A stretch of 64,000 bases of DNA from Planotetraspora thailandica (GTDB lineage: Bacteria > Actinomycetota > Actinomycetes > Streptosporangiales > Streptosporangiaceae), in NCBI RefSeq assembly GCF_016863335.1, contig NZ_BOOR01000024.1:1-64000 (forward strand), in the 5' to 3' direction. Below are positions 8,396 through 17,462 of this stretch, piece by piece. A program made the translations under genes and the position numbers. The notes beneath the pieces were generated by a model, which worked only from the letters and a program-made list of their open reading frames with translations, ran no database searches and was not told the DNA's origin. The number at the start of each line of letters is the position of its first letter. Position 1 is the stretch's first letter.

Positions 8396-9151
8396 ATGAC
8401 CGAGGCGGGTGGCTCCTCCCCACTAGTCAAGCTGGAGGCAGTGAACAAGCACTTCGGCGCCCTCCATGTGCTGAAGGACATCGACCTGAGCGTGGCGCGC
8501 GGCGAAGTGGTCGTCGTGATCGGACCGTCCGGCGGTGGCAAGTCGACGTTATGCCGCACGATCAACCGCCTGGAGACCATCGACACCGGCAGCATCACCT
8601 TCGACGACCAGAGGCTTCCGGAAGAGGGCAAGGCCCTCGCGAAGCTGAGGTCCGAGGTCGGCATGGTGTTCCAGTCGTTCAACCTGTTCTCCCATAAAAC
8701 GATCATGGAGAACGTCACTCTCGGCCCGATCAAGGTGCGGGGGGTGTCCCGGCAGCAGGCCGAGCAGCGCGGCCTGGAACTGCTCGAACGGGTCGGCATC
8801 GCCTCTCAGGCGGCCAAATATCCGGCGCAGTTGTCCGGAGGCCAGCAGCAGCGGGTCGCGATCGCCAGAGCGCTCGCCATGGACCCCAAGATGATTCTTT
8901 TCGACGAGCCGACCTCGGCGCTGGACCCGGAGATGGTCCAGGAGGTGCTGGACGTCATGATCGGCCTCGCCCGCGACGGCATGACGATGCTGGTCGTCAC
9001 CCACGAGATGGGCTTCGCCCGGCGGGCGGCCAACCGGGTCGTCTTCATGGCCGACGGCCAGATCGTCGAGCAGGGCGACCCCGACGAGTTCTTCACCACA
9101 CCCAGAACCGATCGAGCACGGGATTTCCTGTCCAAGATTCTCACGCACTGA
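8396..9151 (+). CDS. gluA: polar amino-acid ABC transporter ATPase (glutamate type)
   Basis: 251-residue GluA/GlnQ-type ATPase that powers uptake of glutamate or a related polar amino acid. Walker A is GPSGGGKST, the signature LSGGQQQRVAIARAL, Walker B ILFDEPTSALDPE and the H-loop VVTHEMGF. ATG 8396 is preferred over in-frame TTG 8387. There is no ribosome site; TTGACG (8364) and TTGACA (8373) lie just upstream, so the leader is very short. It is first in an operon with the binding protein and two permeases, the gluABCD order of corynebacteria and streptomycetes. Confidence 0.93.
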   Translation: MTEAGGSSPLVKLEAVNKHFGALHVLKDIDLSVARGEVVVVIGPSGGGKSTLCRTINRLETIDTGSITFDDQRLPEEGKALAKLRSEVGMVFQSFNLFSHKTIMENVTLGPIKVRGVSRQQAEQRGLELLERVGIASQAAKYPAQLSGGQQQRVAIARALAMDPKMILFDEPTSALDPEMVQEVLDVMIGLARDGMTMLVVTHEMGFARRAANRVVFMADGQIVEQGDPDEFFTTPRTDRARDFLSKILTH

Positions 9152-9203
9152 TCACATATGTGCCGGTCCTGACCCGGCCCGGCGAAGGGGAGAGAAGGGC
9201 AGC

Positions 9204-10061
9204 ATGCGACTACGCAGAATCGGGGCAGTTTTCGCGGTCGCGGGAATGTCCGCGGGCCTTGCGGCGTGTGGAGGCGACACGACCTACGCCACCGTCGCCG
9301 ACAAGATCAAGGAAGGCAAGCAGGTCGTCATCGGCACCAAGTGGGACCAGCCGGCGCTCGGCCTGAAGAAGGGCGCCGAGCCGGAGGGCTTCGACGTCGA
9401 CGTGGCGAAGTACGTCGTCAAGGAGCTCGCCGGAGGCGCCGACGTCGACATCACGTGGAAGGAGTCGGCCTCCTCCAACCGGGAGGCGTTCCTGGCCAAC
9501 GGCACCGTCGACATCATCTTCGCGTCCTACTCGATCACCGACAGCCGCAAGCAGAAGGTCACCTTCGGCGGGCCGTACGTCGTGGCCCACCAGGACGTGA
9601 TGGTGCGCGGCGACGACGCGGCGATCACCAAGCCGACCGATCTGGCGGGCAAGCGGATCTGCCAGGCCGCGGGATCCAACTCCTACAAGCGGATCACCGA
9701 CCCGCCGCCGGACGGCGAGCTCGACCTCGACGCCGAGCTGGTCGGCGCCGCCAACTACTCGGAGTGCGTGGCCAAGCTCGGCGGCAACAACCTCGACGCG
9801 GTCACGACCGACGACCTCATCCTCGCCGGGTTCGCCTCCCAGACGGGAGGCAACTTCAAGATCCTCGGCCAGCCGTTCACCGACGAGAAGTACGGCGTGG
9901 GCCTGAAGAAGGGCGACACGAAGACCTGTGAGGCCGTGAACGCGGCGATCACCAAGATGTACCAGGACGGCACCGCGCAGCAGCTGTTCGCCAAGTGGTT
10001 CGGCAAGGCCCAGGGCCTCAAGGCCCCGACTGCCGCCCCCGCGTTCGAGCCCTGCGCCTGA
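9204..10061 (+). CDS. gluB: glutamate-type substrate-binding lipoprotein
   Basis: 285-residue family 3 solute-binding protein. The signal peptide ends in a lipobox (AGLAACGG), so the mature protein would be anchored on the outer face of the membrane. The binding fold shows GFDVDVAKYVVKELA, DIIFASYSITDSRKQKV and KRICQAAGSNSYKRI, typical of GluB. It captures glutamate or a close relative for GluCD. A good ribosome site (GGGGAGAGAAGGG) precedes ATG 9204. A hairpin after its stop probably raises its level above the permeases. Confidence 0.93.
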   Translation: MRLRRIGAVFAVAGMSAGLAACGGDTTYATVADKIKEGKQVVIGTKWDQPALGLKKGAEPEGFDVDVAKYVVKELAGGADVDITWKESASSNREAFLANGTVDIIFASYSITDSRKQKVTFGGPYVVAHQDVMVRGDDAAITKPTDLAGKRICQAAGSNSYKRITDPPPDGELDLDAELVGAANYSECVAKLGGNNLDAVTTDDLILAGFASQTGGNFKILGQPFTDEKYGVGLKKGDTKTCEAVNAAITKMYQDGTAQQLFAKWFGKAQGLKAPTAAPAFEPCA

Positions 10062-10085
10062 CCCCTTCTGAGGCCGACACCCGAC

Positions 10086-10113
10086 GGCGGCCGGTGACTT
10101 TTCGCCGGCCGCC
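10086..10113 (+). terminator. intercistronic hairpin between gluB and gluC
   Basis: A perfect 9-bp stem, GGCGGCCGG and CCGGCCGCC, with a 10-nt loop containing TTTT, sits between the binding protein and the first permease. Such hairpins often stabilise or attenuate the message so that the binding protein is made in excess. Confidence 0.65.
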
Positions 10114-10134
10114 GCCGCCCCGTGGTGGAGCACG

Positions 10135-10803
10135 ATGGATGATCTGATCAAGTACGCGCCGGACCTGGCGGCGGGTTTCCTGGTGAATGTGAAGCTGTCG
10201 CTGGTGAGCAGCGTGTTGGCGCTGATCCTCGGCACGGTCCTGGTGTCGATGCGCGTCTCGCCGACGCCGGTCCTGCGGGCCGCGGGCACCGTCTACGTGA
10301 ACGTCGTGCGGAACACGCCGCTCACGCTGGTCCTTGCCTTCAGCGCCCTGGGCCTGAGCGACACCCTCGGCCTCACCTTCTCCGAGGAGCCGTCGACCAA
10401 CGGTTTCTGGCTCGTGGTGCTCGGCCTGTCCGCCTACACCGCGACCTTCGTCGCGGAGGCGCTGCGCGCGGGCATCAACACGGTGCCCCTAGGGCAGGCG
10501 GAGGCGGCCCGGGCCATCGGGCTCACCTTCCTCCAGTCCCTCCGGATGATCATCCTGCCCCAGGCGTTCCGCGCCGTCGTCGGCCCGCTCGGCAGCGTGA
10601 TCATCGCGATGATAAAGAACACCACGGTGGCGGTCGCCGCCGGTTACCTGGCGGAGTCGGCGTTCGTAATGAAGGACACCTTCGACGACACCGGTGTGTC
10701 GATCCCCATCTTCATCGGGCTGGCCCTCGCCTTCATGGCGATCACCCTTCCGGTCGGGTTCTTCACCGGCTGGCTCTCGCGCCGCCTGGCGGTGGTCCGA
10801 TGA
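10135..10803 (+). CDS. gluC: amino-acid ABC transporter permease
   Basis: 222-residue HisM/GlnP-type inner-membrane permease with several hydrophobic helices. The EAA loop reads EAARAIGLTFLQSLRMIILPQAFR, which contacts the ATPase. It pairs with GluD to form the channel. ATG 10135 follows a GTGGTGGAG stretch. It overlaps gluD by 4 bp (ATGA), so the two are translationally coupled. Confidence 0.92.
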   Translation: MDDLIKYAPDLAAGFLVNVKLSLVSSVLALILGTVLVSMRVSPTPVLRAAGTVYVNVVRNTPLTLVLAFSALGLSDTLGLTFSEEPSTNGFWLVVLGLSAYTATFVAEALRAGINTVPLGQAEAARAIGLTFLQSLRMIILPQAFRAVVGPLGSVIIAMIKNTTVAVAAGYLAESAFVMKDTFDDTGVSIPIFIGLALAFMAITLPVGFFTGWLSRRLAVVR

Positions 10804-11672
10804 CTTCCTCCGTCCTGTTCGACGTCCCCGGCCCGCGCGCCCGGCTGCGCAACCACGCGCTGACCGTCGTCGGCGTGCTCGGCGTCGCCGCGGTGGTCTA
10901 CTACGTCTACACCGGCTTCGACGAGAAGGGGCAGTGGGACGGCAAGATCTGGGAACCGTTCACCCAGGCGAGCACCTGGACCGACTACATCATCCCCGGC
11001 CTGCTCGGCACGCTGAAGGCGGCCGGTCTCGGCGCGGTGTGCGCACTGGTCTTCGGCGCGGTCTTCGGCCTGGCGCGGCTCTCCGACCATCGCTGGATCA
11101 GGATTCCGGCGGGCGCCGTCGTGGAGACCTTCCGCGCGATCCCGCTCCTTCTGCTGATCTTCTTCCTCTTCTATCTCGCGCCCAGCGCCTTCGGCAGCGG
11201 CGACTACACCCTGCCCGCACTGGTCGCGGGCCTGACCCTCTACAACGGGTCGGTGCTCGCCGAGGTGGTCAAGGCCGGCGTGCTGTCGGTCCCCAAGGGG
11301 CAGTCGGAGGCCGCCTACGCGATCGGCCTGCGCAAGGGCGGCGTGATGCGGCTGGTCCTGCTGCCCCAGGCCGTCACCGCGATGATGCCGGCCATCGTGA
11401 GCCAGCTCGTCGTGCTGCTGAAGGACACCGCGCTGGGCTACATCATCGCCTACGAGGACCTGCTGAACTACGGCTTCAAGATCATCCCAGCGGTCTTCTT
11501 CGGCTCTCTCGTGCCCGCGGCGATCGTCATCGGCGTCATCTACATCGGCCTCAACATGGCGCTCAGCGCCGTGGCGACGTGGCTGGAGAGGCGCAGCAGG
11601 CGAAGCCGCAAAACCTCCGCGCAGCCGGTCATCCCCCTGGGGAGCATCGAGTCCAGCGTGGGCGGAGTGTGA
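10800..11672 (+). CDS. gluD: amino-acid ABC transporter permease
   Basis: 290-residue second permease of the same importer, with an EAA loop (SEAAYAIGLRKGGVMRLVLLP) and an N-terminal periplasmic segment between the first two helices (about residues 40-65), as in GluD of corynebacteria. The C-terminus has a basic cytoplasmic tail (ERRSRRSRKTSAQP). It is coupled to gluC through ATGA. The next gene starts about 100 bp further on and encodes another binding protein, which may use this channel. Confidence 0.92.
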   Translation: MTSSVLFDVPGPRARLRNHALTVVGVLGVAAVVYYVYTGFDEKGQWDGKIWEPFTQASTWTDYIIPGLLGTLKAAGLGAVCALVFGAVFGLARLSDHRWIRIPAGAVVETFRAIPLLLLIFFLFYLAPSAFGSGDYTLPALVAGLTLYNGSVLAEVVKAGVLSVPKGQSEAAYAIGLRKGGVMRLVLLPQAVTAMMPAIVSQLVVLLKDTALGYIIAYEDLLNYGFKIIPAVFFGSLVPAAIVIGVIYIGLNMALSAVATWLERRSRRSRKTSAQPVIPLGSIESSVGGV

Positions 11673-11774
11673 CATCACCTTCGGCCCGGGGCCACCCGGC
11701 CGAGGGCATTTCATTGACGGACCTTGCCGTTTCGCTCCTCGACGCCCGCCGTACGGCACCTCGATATTGAGCGG

Positions 11775-12563
11775 GTGTGGCGTGGTGTTGCCCTCGTGGC
11801 GAGCCTGGTGGCCCCGTTGCTCGCGGGATGCGGCATGGACGGCGGGACCCTGGTCATCGGCGTGCGCACAGGCGAGCCGGGGCTGGTGACCCGCCTCCCC
11901 GACGGCCGCCTGTCCGGCTTCGACATCGCGGTCGCCACCTACGTCGCCCGTGAACTCGGCTACCGCGACGACCAGATCAGCTACACCGGCGACCCGGCCC
12001 AGGCCGACATCGTCATCGGCGCATACGACTCCCCCGGCACCGGCGGGCACCCCGCCGCCCGCCCCGCCGCCCACGTCGCGGGCCCCTATCTCGTGACGAC
12101 CACCGACATCCTCGTACGGGCGCAGGACCTGTCGATCAGCGGTGCCCGCGACCTCGTGCAAAAGCGCGTCTGCGCCACGGGCGAGTCGTCCAAGCCGCTC
12201 GTCGACCGCTTCGGGAAGAAGTGGCGCGACGTGTTCCTCGCCCGGGCCAACGTGCCGGCCGCCTGCGCGCCCCTGCTGGCCGACGGCAGGACCGACGCGC
12301 TCGTGGCCGACGCGCCCGTCCTGGCCGGCCTGGAGGCGCAGTATCCCGGCCGGTTCCGGTTCAGCGGCAAACCCCTGGTCGCCCGGAAGTACGGCATAGC
12401 CACCAGCTCGGACGGCATGCGCGACCGGGTCAACGACGCGCTGCGGCATATGTTCGACGACGGCACCTGGAGGAAGGCACTGATCGACTACCTCGGCGTG
12501 CTCGCCACCCGCTACACCTCTCCCCCGGCGCTCGGGTCTCCTCCGGCACGCGAAAAGGGCTAA
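11775..12563 (+). CDS. divergent family 3 solute-binding lipoprotein
   Basis: 262-residue lipoprotein of the amino-acid binding family. A short signal peptide (VALVASLVAPLLAGC) has a lipobox, followed by the family fold (GFDIAVATYVARELG, VAGPYLVTTTDILVR, RTDALVADAPVLAGL, GIATSSDGMRDRVNDALRHMFDDGTWRKAL). It is much diverged from GluB. GTG 11775 is chosen because it gives a proper signal peptide; a longer frame opens at TTG 11724. GATATT about 6 bp upstream of the GTG suggests a leaderless promoter of its own. It may widen the substrate range of the GluCD channel or act as a sensor. Confidence 0.78.
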   Translation: MWRGVALVASLVAPLLAGCGMDGGTLVIGVRTGEPGLVTRLPDGRLSGFDIAVATYVARELGYRDDQISYTGDPAQADIVIGAYDSPGTGGHPAARPAAHVAGPYLVTTTDILVRAQDLSISGARDLVQKRVCATGESSKPLVDRFGKKWRDVFLARANVPAACAPLLADGRTDALVADAPVLAGLEAQYPGRFRFSGKPLVARKYGIATSSDGMRDRVNDALRHMFDDGTWRKALIDYLGVLATRYTSPPALGSPPAREKG

Positions 12564-12603
12564 CCGCACGCCGTACGCACCCGCGATCCGGCAGGATGCG
12601 GTC

Positions 12604-14529
12604 ATGCCCCCCGTGACGCCCGAAGGCCCCGGGGTCAGGGCGCCCTACAGTCCCTGGCCCTCCCCGATCTCCACCACCGACGTCGCCCGATCCGGCCTGG
12701 CTCTCGGCTTCCCGACGGTCCAGGGCGAAGAGGTCTGGTGGGAGGAGAGCAGGCCCGCCGAGGGCGGGCGCCGGACGGTCGTGCACCGAGCGGCCGACGG
12801 GGCCCGCCGCGACCTTCTGCCCCCGCCGTGGGACGCGCGCACCCGCGTGCACGAGTACGGCGGGCGTGCCTACGCCGTCGTCCCCGGCCGCGGCGTCGTC
12901 TTCGCGAACTTCGCCGACCAGCGGCTCCACCTCGCCGAGGGCGACCTGGAGCCCCGGCCGATCAGTCCCGAGCCCGACCAGCCGTCCGGGCTTCGGTACG
13001 CCGACCTGCTCATCCACGACGGCCCCGCCGGGACCGAGGTCTGGTGCGTACAGGAGCGCCACCACCGCGACGGCAAGGTCAGCCGCTCGATCGTGTCCAT
13101 CGCGCTGCCACCCGCCGGTTCGCGAACACACGAGCCCGAGGTGATCGAGCGGGTGAGCGGGGCCGACTTCTACGCCTCGCCGGCGCTCTCTCCCGACGGC
13201 GAGCATCTCGCCTACATCTGCTGGAACCATCCACGCATGCCGTGGACCGGCACAGAGCTGCGGATCGCCGGCATCGCCGACGGCACATCGTGGACGGTCA
13301 AGGGCGGCGTCTCCGAGGCGGTGCTCGCACCGCAATGGCGGGACGACCGCAACCTCTACCTCGTCTCGGACTGGTCGGGCTGGTGGAACATCTACCAGAT
13401 CGGCCTGTTCGGCACCTCGTCGCAGGCTCTCTTCCCTGCCGAGGAGGAGTTCGCCGGGCCGCTGTGGCAGCTCGGCGGCCTGCCGTACACCGTGCTCGGC
13501 GACGGGCGACTCGCGGTCGTGCACGGGCAGGGCGACACGCGGCTCGGCATCCTCGACCCGGACACGGGCTCGCTGACCGACGTGGACGTCCCCTACGAGG
13601 GGTGGCTGCCCGCGCTCAGCACCGACGGAAACGTGCTGGCCGGCATCGCGTACGGCTCCCGCACCCCGCGCTCGGTCGTACGGGTCGACCTGGTGACCGG
13701 CAGGGTCGAGGGGCTGCGCCGGGACGTGCCGGAGTTGCCCGACATCGCCTATCTGCCCACCCCAAAGCCCGTCGAGATCGAGGGCGGCCTGGGTCGCCGG
13801 GTGCACGCCTACCTCTATCCGCCGACCAATCCCGAGCACACGGCCGACGGGCCGTCGCCGTACGTGATCTTCGTGCACGGTGGCCCGACCTCGCACGCGA
13901 CGACCGCGCTCAGCCTGGACAAGGCGTTCTTCACCAGCCGCGGCATCGGCGTGCTCGACGTCAACTACGGCGGCTCCACCGGGTACGGCCGCGCCTACCG
14001 GGATCGGCTGCGCGGCCAGTGGGGCGTCGCCGACGTCGAGGACACCGTCGCGGCGGCCCGGTGGCTCGCCGCCGAAGGGCTCGCCGACCCGGCGCGCATC
14101 GCCGTACGCGGAGAGAGCGCGGGCGGGTGGACGGTCATGGCATCCTGCTGCGCCTCCGACGTGTTCGCCGGCGGCGTCGCGGTCGCAGGCGTCAGCGCGC
14201 TCGGGCCGCTCGTGGCGGCCACCCACGACTTCGAGTCGCGCTATGTGGAGTGGCTGGTCGGCCCCGAGCCCCTGTACGGCTCCCGCGAACCGCTGTCACG
14301 CGCCGACGAGGTCGACTGCCCGATGTTGCTCATGCAGGGGCTCGCCGACCCCGTGGTGCCGCCGGCCCAGTCGCGAGCGTTCGCCGACCGGCTGACGGCC
14401 CGTGACGTGCCGTGCACCTACCTCACGTTCGAGGGCGAGGCCCACGGATTCCGGCGCCTGGAGACCAGGACCGCCGCCCTCGCCGCCGAGCTGGCGTTCT
14501 ACCTGCAGATCTTCCGGCCGGGCGGGTGA
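12604..14529 (+). CDS. S9 family (prolyl oligopeptidase-like) peptidase
   Basis: 641 residues: an N-terminal beta-propeller (about 1-390, with repeated ALSPDGEHLAYI-like blades) and a C-terminal alpha/beta-hydrolase. The catalytic serine is in RGESAGGW, the aspartate in MQGLADPVVPP and the histidine in GEAHGF, in the order of the family. FVHGGPTSH supplies the oxyanion region. No signal peptide is seen, so it is probably a cytoplasmic peptidase trimming short peptides. The 3' end is one base from the end of rny on the other strand. Confidence 0.9.
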   Translation: MPPVTPEGPGVRAPYSPWPSPISTTDVARSGLALGFPTVQGEEVWWEESRPAEGGRRTVVHRAADGARRDLLPPPWDARTRVHEYGGRAYAVVPGRGVVFANFADQRLHLAEGDLEPRPISPEPDQPSGLRYADLLIHDGPAGTEVWCVQERHHRDGKVSRSIVSIALPPAGSRTHEPEVIERVSGADFYASPALSPDGEHLAYICWNHPRMPWTGTELRIAGIADGTSWTVKGGVSEAVLAPQWRDDRNLYLVSDWSGWWNIYQIGLFGTSSQALFPAEEEFAGPLWQLGGLPYTVLGDGRLAVVHGQGDTRLGILDPDTGSLTDVDVPYEGWLPALSTDGNVLAGIAYGSRTPRSVVRVDLVTGRVEGLRRDVPELPDIAYLPTPKPVEIEGGLGRRVHAYLYPPTNPEHTADGPSPYVIFVHGGPTSHATTALSLDKAFFTSRGIGVLDVNYGGSTGYGRAYRDRLRGQWGVADVEDTVAAARWLAAEGLADPARIAVRGESAGGWTVMASCCASDVFAGGVAVAGVSALGPLVAATHDFESRYVEWLVGPEPLYGSREPLSRADEVDCPMLLMQGLADPVVPPAQSRAFADRLTARDVPCTYLTFEGEAHGFRRLETRTAALAAELAFYLQIFRPGG

Positions 14530-14530
14530 C

Positions 14531-16159
14531 CTACCGGGCGAACTCGGTGGCGCGCGACTCGCGGACCACGGTGATCCGGATCTGGCCGGGGTAGGTCAGC
14601 TCCTCCTCGACCTGCTTGGCGACGTCGCGCGCGATCACCTGGGCCTGGATGTCGTCCACGGAGTCGGGACGGACCATCACCCTGATCTCGCGGCCGGCCT
14701 GCATGGCGAAGACCTTGTCGACCCCCTCGTAGGACTGGGCGATCTCCTCAAGCCGCTCCAGCCTCTTCACGTAGGCCTCCAGCGACTCGCGCCGGGCGCC
14801 GGGGCGGCTTCCGCTGATCGCGTCGGCGGCCTGGGTGAGCACCGCCTCGACCGTGCGGACCTCCACCTCGTTGTGGTGCGCCTCGATGGCGTGGACGACG
14901 TCTTCGTGCTCGCCGTACCGCCGGGCGATCTCCGCGCCGATGATGGCGTGGCTGCCCTCGACCTCGTGGGTGAGCGCCTTGCCGATGTCGTGGAGGAGGG
15001 CACCGCGCTTGACCACGTCGCGGTCGACCCTGAGCTCGGAGGCCATGATGCCGGCAAGGTGCGCCGACTCGATCAGGTGCTTGAGCACGTTCTGCCCGTA
15101 GGAGGTGCGGTAGCGAAGCTGCCCCAGCAGAGTGATCAGCTCGGGGTGCATCTCGGTGATGCCGATCTCGACCAGGGCGTCCTCACCGGCCCGGACACAC
15201 AGCTCCCTGACCTCGGCCTTGCTTCGCTCGTAGGCCTCCTCGATGCGCTGGGGATGGATGCGGCCGTCGAGCACGAGCCGCTCCAGAGTGAGCCGCGCCG
15301 TCTCCCGCCGCACGGGGTCGAAGCAGGACAGCAGCACGGCCTCAGGGGTGTCGTCGATGATGAGGTTGACGCCGGTCGTCGACTCGAACGCGCGGATGTT
15401 GCGGCCCTCACGGCCGATGATGCGGCCCTTCATCTCGTCGCCGGGGAGGTGCAGGACGCTCACGACCGACTCGGCCGTCTGCTCGGTCGCGACCCGCTGG
15501 ACGGCCAGCGTCACGATCTTGGAGGCGCGCTTCTCGCCTTCCTTGCGGGCCTCGCCCTCGATCTCCCTGACGATGAGCGCGGCCTCCCGCTTGGCCTGGT
15601 TCTCGATCTCCTTGACCAGCTCGGCCTTGGCCTGATCGGCGGTGAGCCCGGCGACCCGCTCCAGGACCTGCCGGCGCTTGTCGGCGACCCGGTCGAGCTC
15701 CTCCCTGCGGTCGGCCAGCTCGGTCTCGGTCTCGGCCAGCTTGCGCGCCCGCTCGGCCTGCCGCCGCGCCTCCTCGTCCAGCCTCTGCTCGCGCTCGCCG
15801 AGCCGGTTCTCCCGCCGTTCGAGGTCGGAGCGCAACTCCTTGAGCTCCGACTTGAGGATGCGGGACTCCTCCTCGACCTCCTTGCGTGTCACCGCGGCGC
15901 CCTCGGCGACCGATTCCGATCTCTTCAGGATCTCCTGGGCGTCGTGCTCGGCCTTGATGCGGATCTCCTCGGCCTCCTGCCGCGCCCGCGCCAGCTCGTC
16001 ACCGATTTCGGCCTTGATCTCGGCCTGCTCTTCGGGCGACGGTCCTGACGACGCCTTGACAGCGCCGTTCGTCCGGCGGACCGCTACGAGGAGCGCGGCG
16101 ATCGCCACGAGAGCCAGCAACACCACCGCAACCGCCAGAACGATCACGATCGTATTCAT
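14531..16159 (-). CDS. rny: ribonuclease Y
   Basis: 542-residue membrane-bound endoribonuclease that starts mRNA decay. An N-terminal membrane helix ([20 protein letters not shown]) is followed by a long coiled coil (about 40-210, rich in E, R, K and A), a KH domain ([15 protein letters not shown]), and an HD domain with LLHDIGKA and the later histidines ([17 protein letters not shown]). Length and order match RNase Y. ATG 16159 has GAGAGAGG upstream. It lies just downstream of recX in the same direction, after a 287-bp gap, the common actinobacterial arrangement. Confidence 0.95.
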   Translation of the reverse strand: MNTIVIVLAVAVVLLALVAIAALLVAVRRTNGAVKASSGPSPEEQAEIKAEIGDELARARQEAEEIRIKAEHDAQEILKRSESVAEGAAVTRKEVEEESRILKSELKELRSDLERRENRLGEREQRLDEEARRQAERARKLAETETELADRREELDRVADKRRQVLERVAGLTADQAKAELVKEIENQAKREAALIVREIEGEARKEGEKRASKIVTLAVQRVATEQTAESVVSVLHLPGDEMKGRIIGREGRNIRAFESTTGVNLIIDDTPEAVLLSCFDPVRRETARLTLERLVLDGRIHPQRIEEAYERSKAEVRELCVRAGEDALVEIGITEMHPELITLLGQLRYRTSYGQNVLKHLIESAHLAGIMASELRVDRDVVKRGALLHDIGKALTHEVEGSHAIIGAEIARRYGEHEDVVHAIEAHHNEVEVRTVEAVLTQAADAISGSRPGARRESLEAYVKRLERLEEIAQSYEGVDKVFAMQAGREIRVMVRPDSVDDIQAQVIARDVAKQVEEELTYPGQIRITVVRESRATEFAR

Positions 16160-16394
16160 GCTCGCCCACCTCTCTCGCCTCGGCCTTCTCGGCTAGCGAG
16201 GGGTTACACGCGCAGCACAGCACCACCCGGTGGCGCCACCAGGACAAATATGGTCGCGATACCCGGGCGCCCGGCAGGGTGCCCGATGTGGCCCGAGGGC
16301 TCGTCTAACTCTCTTGTCCGTCGTTCACCGTTATGGCAAATCCGCGCTGTGCGGAGTAACTCCTCACTGCGGTCGAGATTAAGCGTCAGAGAGG

Positions 16395-16422
16395 TAACGG
16401 GCAAGCAAAGGCGGTCTGTCAA
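16395..16422 (-). promoter_or_regulatory. possible promoter for rny
   Basis: On the minus strand, TTGACA (16422-16417) is followed 18-19 nt later by GTTACC/TTACCT. This is the only promoter-like pair seen in the 287-bp gap between recX and rny; it would give a leader of over 200 nt. Nothing else was recognised in the gap. Confidence 0.3.
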
Positions 16423-16446
16423 GTCACTTTGATCCGGAGTTCTTGG

Positions 16447-17454
16447 TCATCCGAATTCCCCGGGAAGGTCGTCCGTGTCGATGCTCTCGCCCATGCTCTC
16501 GTCCATGCCTTCGGACTCGAGAGCCTCGCGAACCACGCGGAATGCCAGGCCAGGCCCATAGCCCTTGCGCGCGAGCATGCCGACCAGCCTGCGTGTGCGC
16601 GCCTTGGGGTCCGCACCGCGGGTCGAGGCCAGCTTCCTCGCCACGAGAGCACGCGCCGTCTCGATCTCCTGCTCCGGGTCGAGGCCGTTGACTGCGTCCT
16701 TGACGGTCTCCTCGTCGACACCTCGATGTCGCAACTCCTGGGCGAGCGCCCGCCGCGCCAGCCCCCGCCCCGCGTGCCGGGAGCTGACCCAGGCGGCGGC
16801 GAACGCCTCGTCGTCGATGAGCCCCACCTCGGAGAAACGCTCGAGCACGGCTTGAGCCGCCTCCTCGGGCACCTCCCGCTTGCGCAAAGCCTCGGCGAGC
16901 TGGGCCCGGGTCTTCGGGGCCATGGTCAGCAGGCGCAGGCAGATCGCCCTGGCCACTGCCTCCGGATCGGCGTCGGGCCCCTGGCTCGCCGGCGCATCCT
17001 CCTGAGGTCCGTCGGGCAGCCAGCCCTGCCTCCGGCGCCTGCCCCGCCGCCCGTCCCTGGCCGGCCGGCCCTCTCCGTCCCGCCGTCCGTCTCCGTCGAG
17101 GGGCCCGTAACCCTCCTGGAGTTCGCCGCCGTCCAGACGCCCGTAATCGTCATCGTGGCTGCTGCTGTCGAGGCGCCCGTCCGCGTCACGGCGTCCGCCG
17201 CGGCGCCGACGCTCTCCACGCCGCGTGCCGCTGCGCGCCCCGTGAGCGGCGCTGTCGGCCACGCCACCGGCGGCCCCGGCCTCCTGGAGTCGAATGCGCT
17301 CCCGGAGGCCCTCAAGCGTCTCAGCGGCCTCACGAGAGGCCTTTCCGGACATGTGAGGGCGCTCGTCGTCCCACGGGCCGGAGTTCCAGTCCCCCGGCCC
17401 GAGCGCGTGCCCCCCGGTCCGCTCTTCGGGACCGGGGTCCCCGTCATGGTTCAC
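16447..17454 (-). CDS. recX: regulatory protein RecX with long disordered N-terminus
   Basis: 335 residues. The last ~160 are a normal RecX: three helical repeats with RLLTMAPKTRAQLAEALRKR, FAAAWVSSRHAGRGLARRALAQELRHRGV and ARTRRLVGMLARKGYGPGLAFRVVREAL. RecX binds RecA filaments and limits their activity. The first ~170 residues are low-complexity (Arg, Gly, Asp, Glu rich) and look disordered, which roughly doubles the usual length. The start is GTG 17454, 8 bp after the recA stop, so the two are co-transcribed. A later start is possible, but the extension has the strong third-position GC bias of a coding region. Confidence 0.93.
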   Translation of the reverse strand: MNHDGDPGPEERTGGHALGPGDWNSGPWDDERPHMSGKASREAAETLEGLRERIRLQEAGAAGGVADSAAHGARSGTRRGERRRRGGRRDADGRLDSSSHDDDYGRLDGGELQEGYGPLDGDGRRDGEGRPARDGRRGRRRRQGWLPDGPQEDAPASQGPDADPEAVARAICLRLLTMAPKTRAQLAEALRKREVPEEAAQAVLERFSEVGLIDDEAFAAAWVSSRHAGRGLARRALAQELRHRGVDEETVKDAVNGLDPEQEIETARALVARKLASTRGADPKARTRRLVGMLARKGYGPGLAFRVVREALESEGMDESMGESIDTDDLPGEFG

Positions 17455-17462
17455 AGCGGGGA

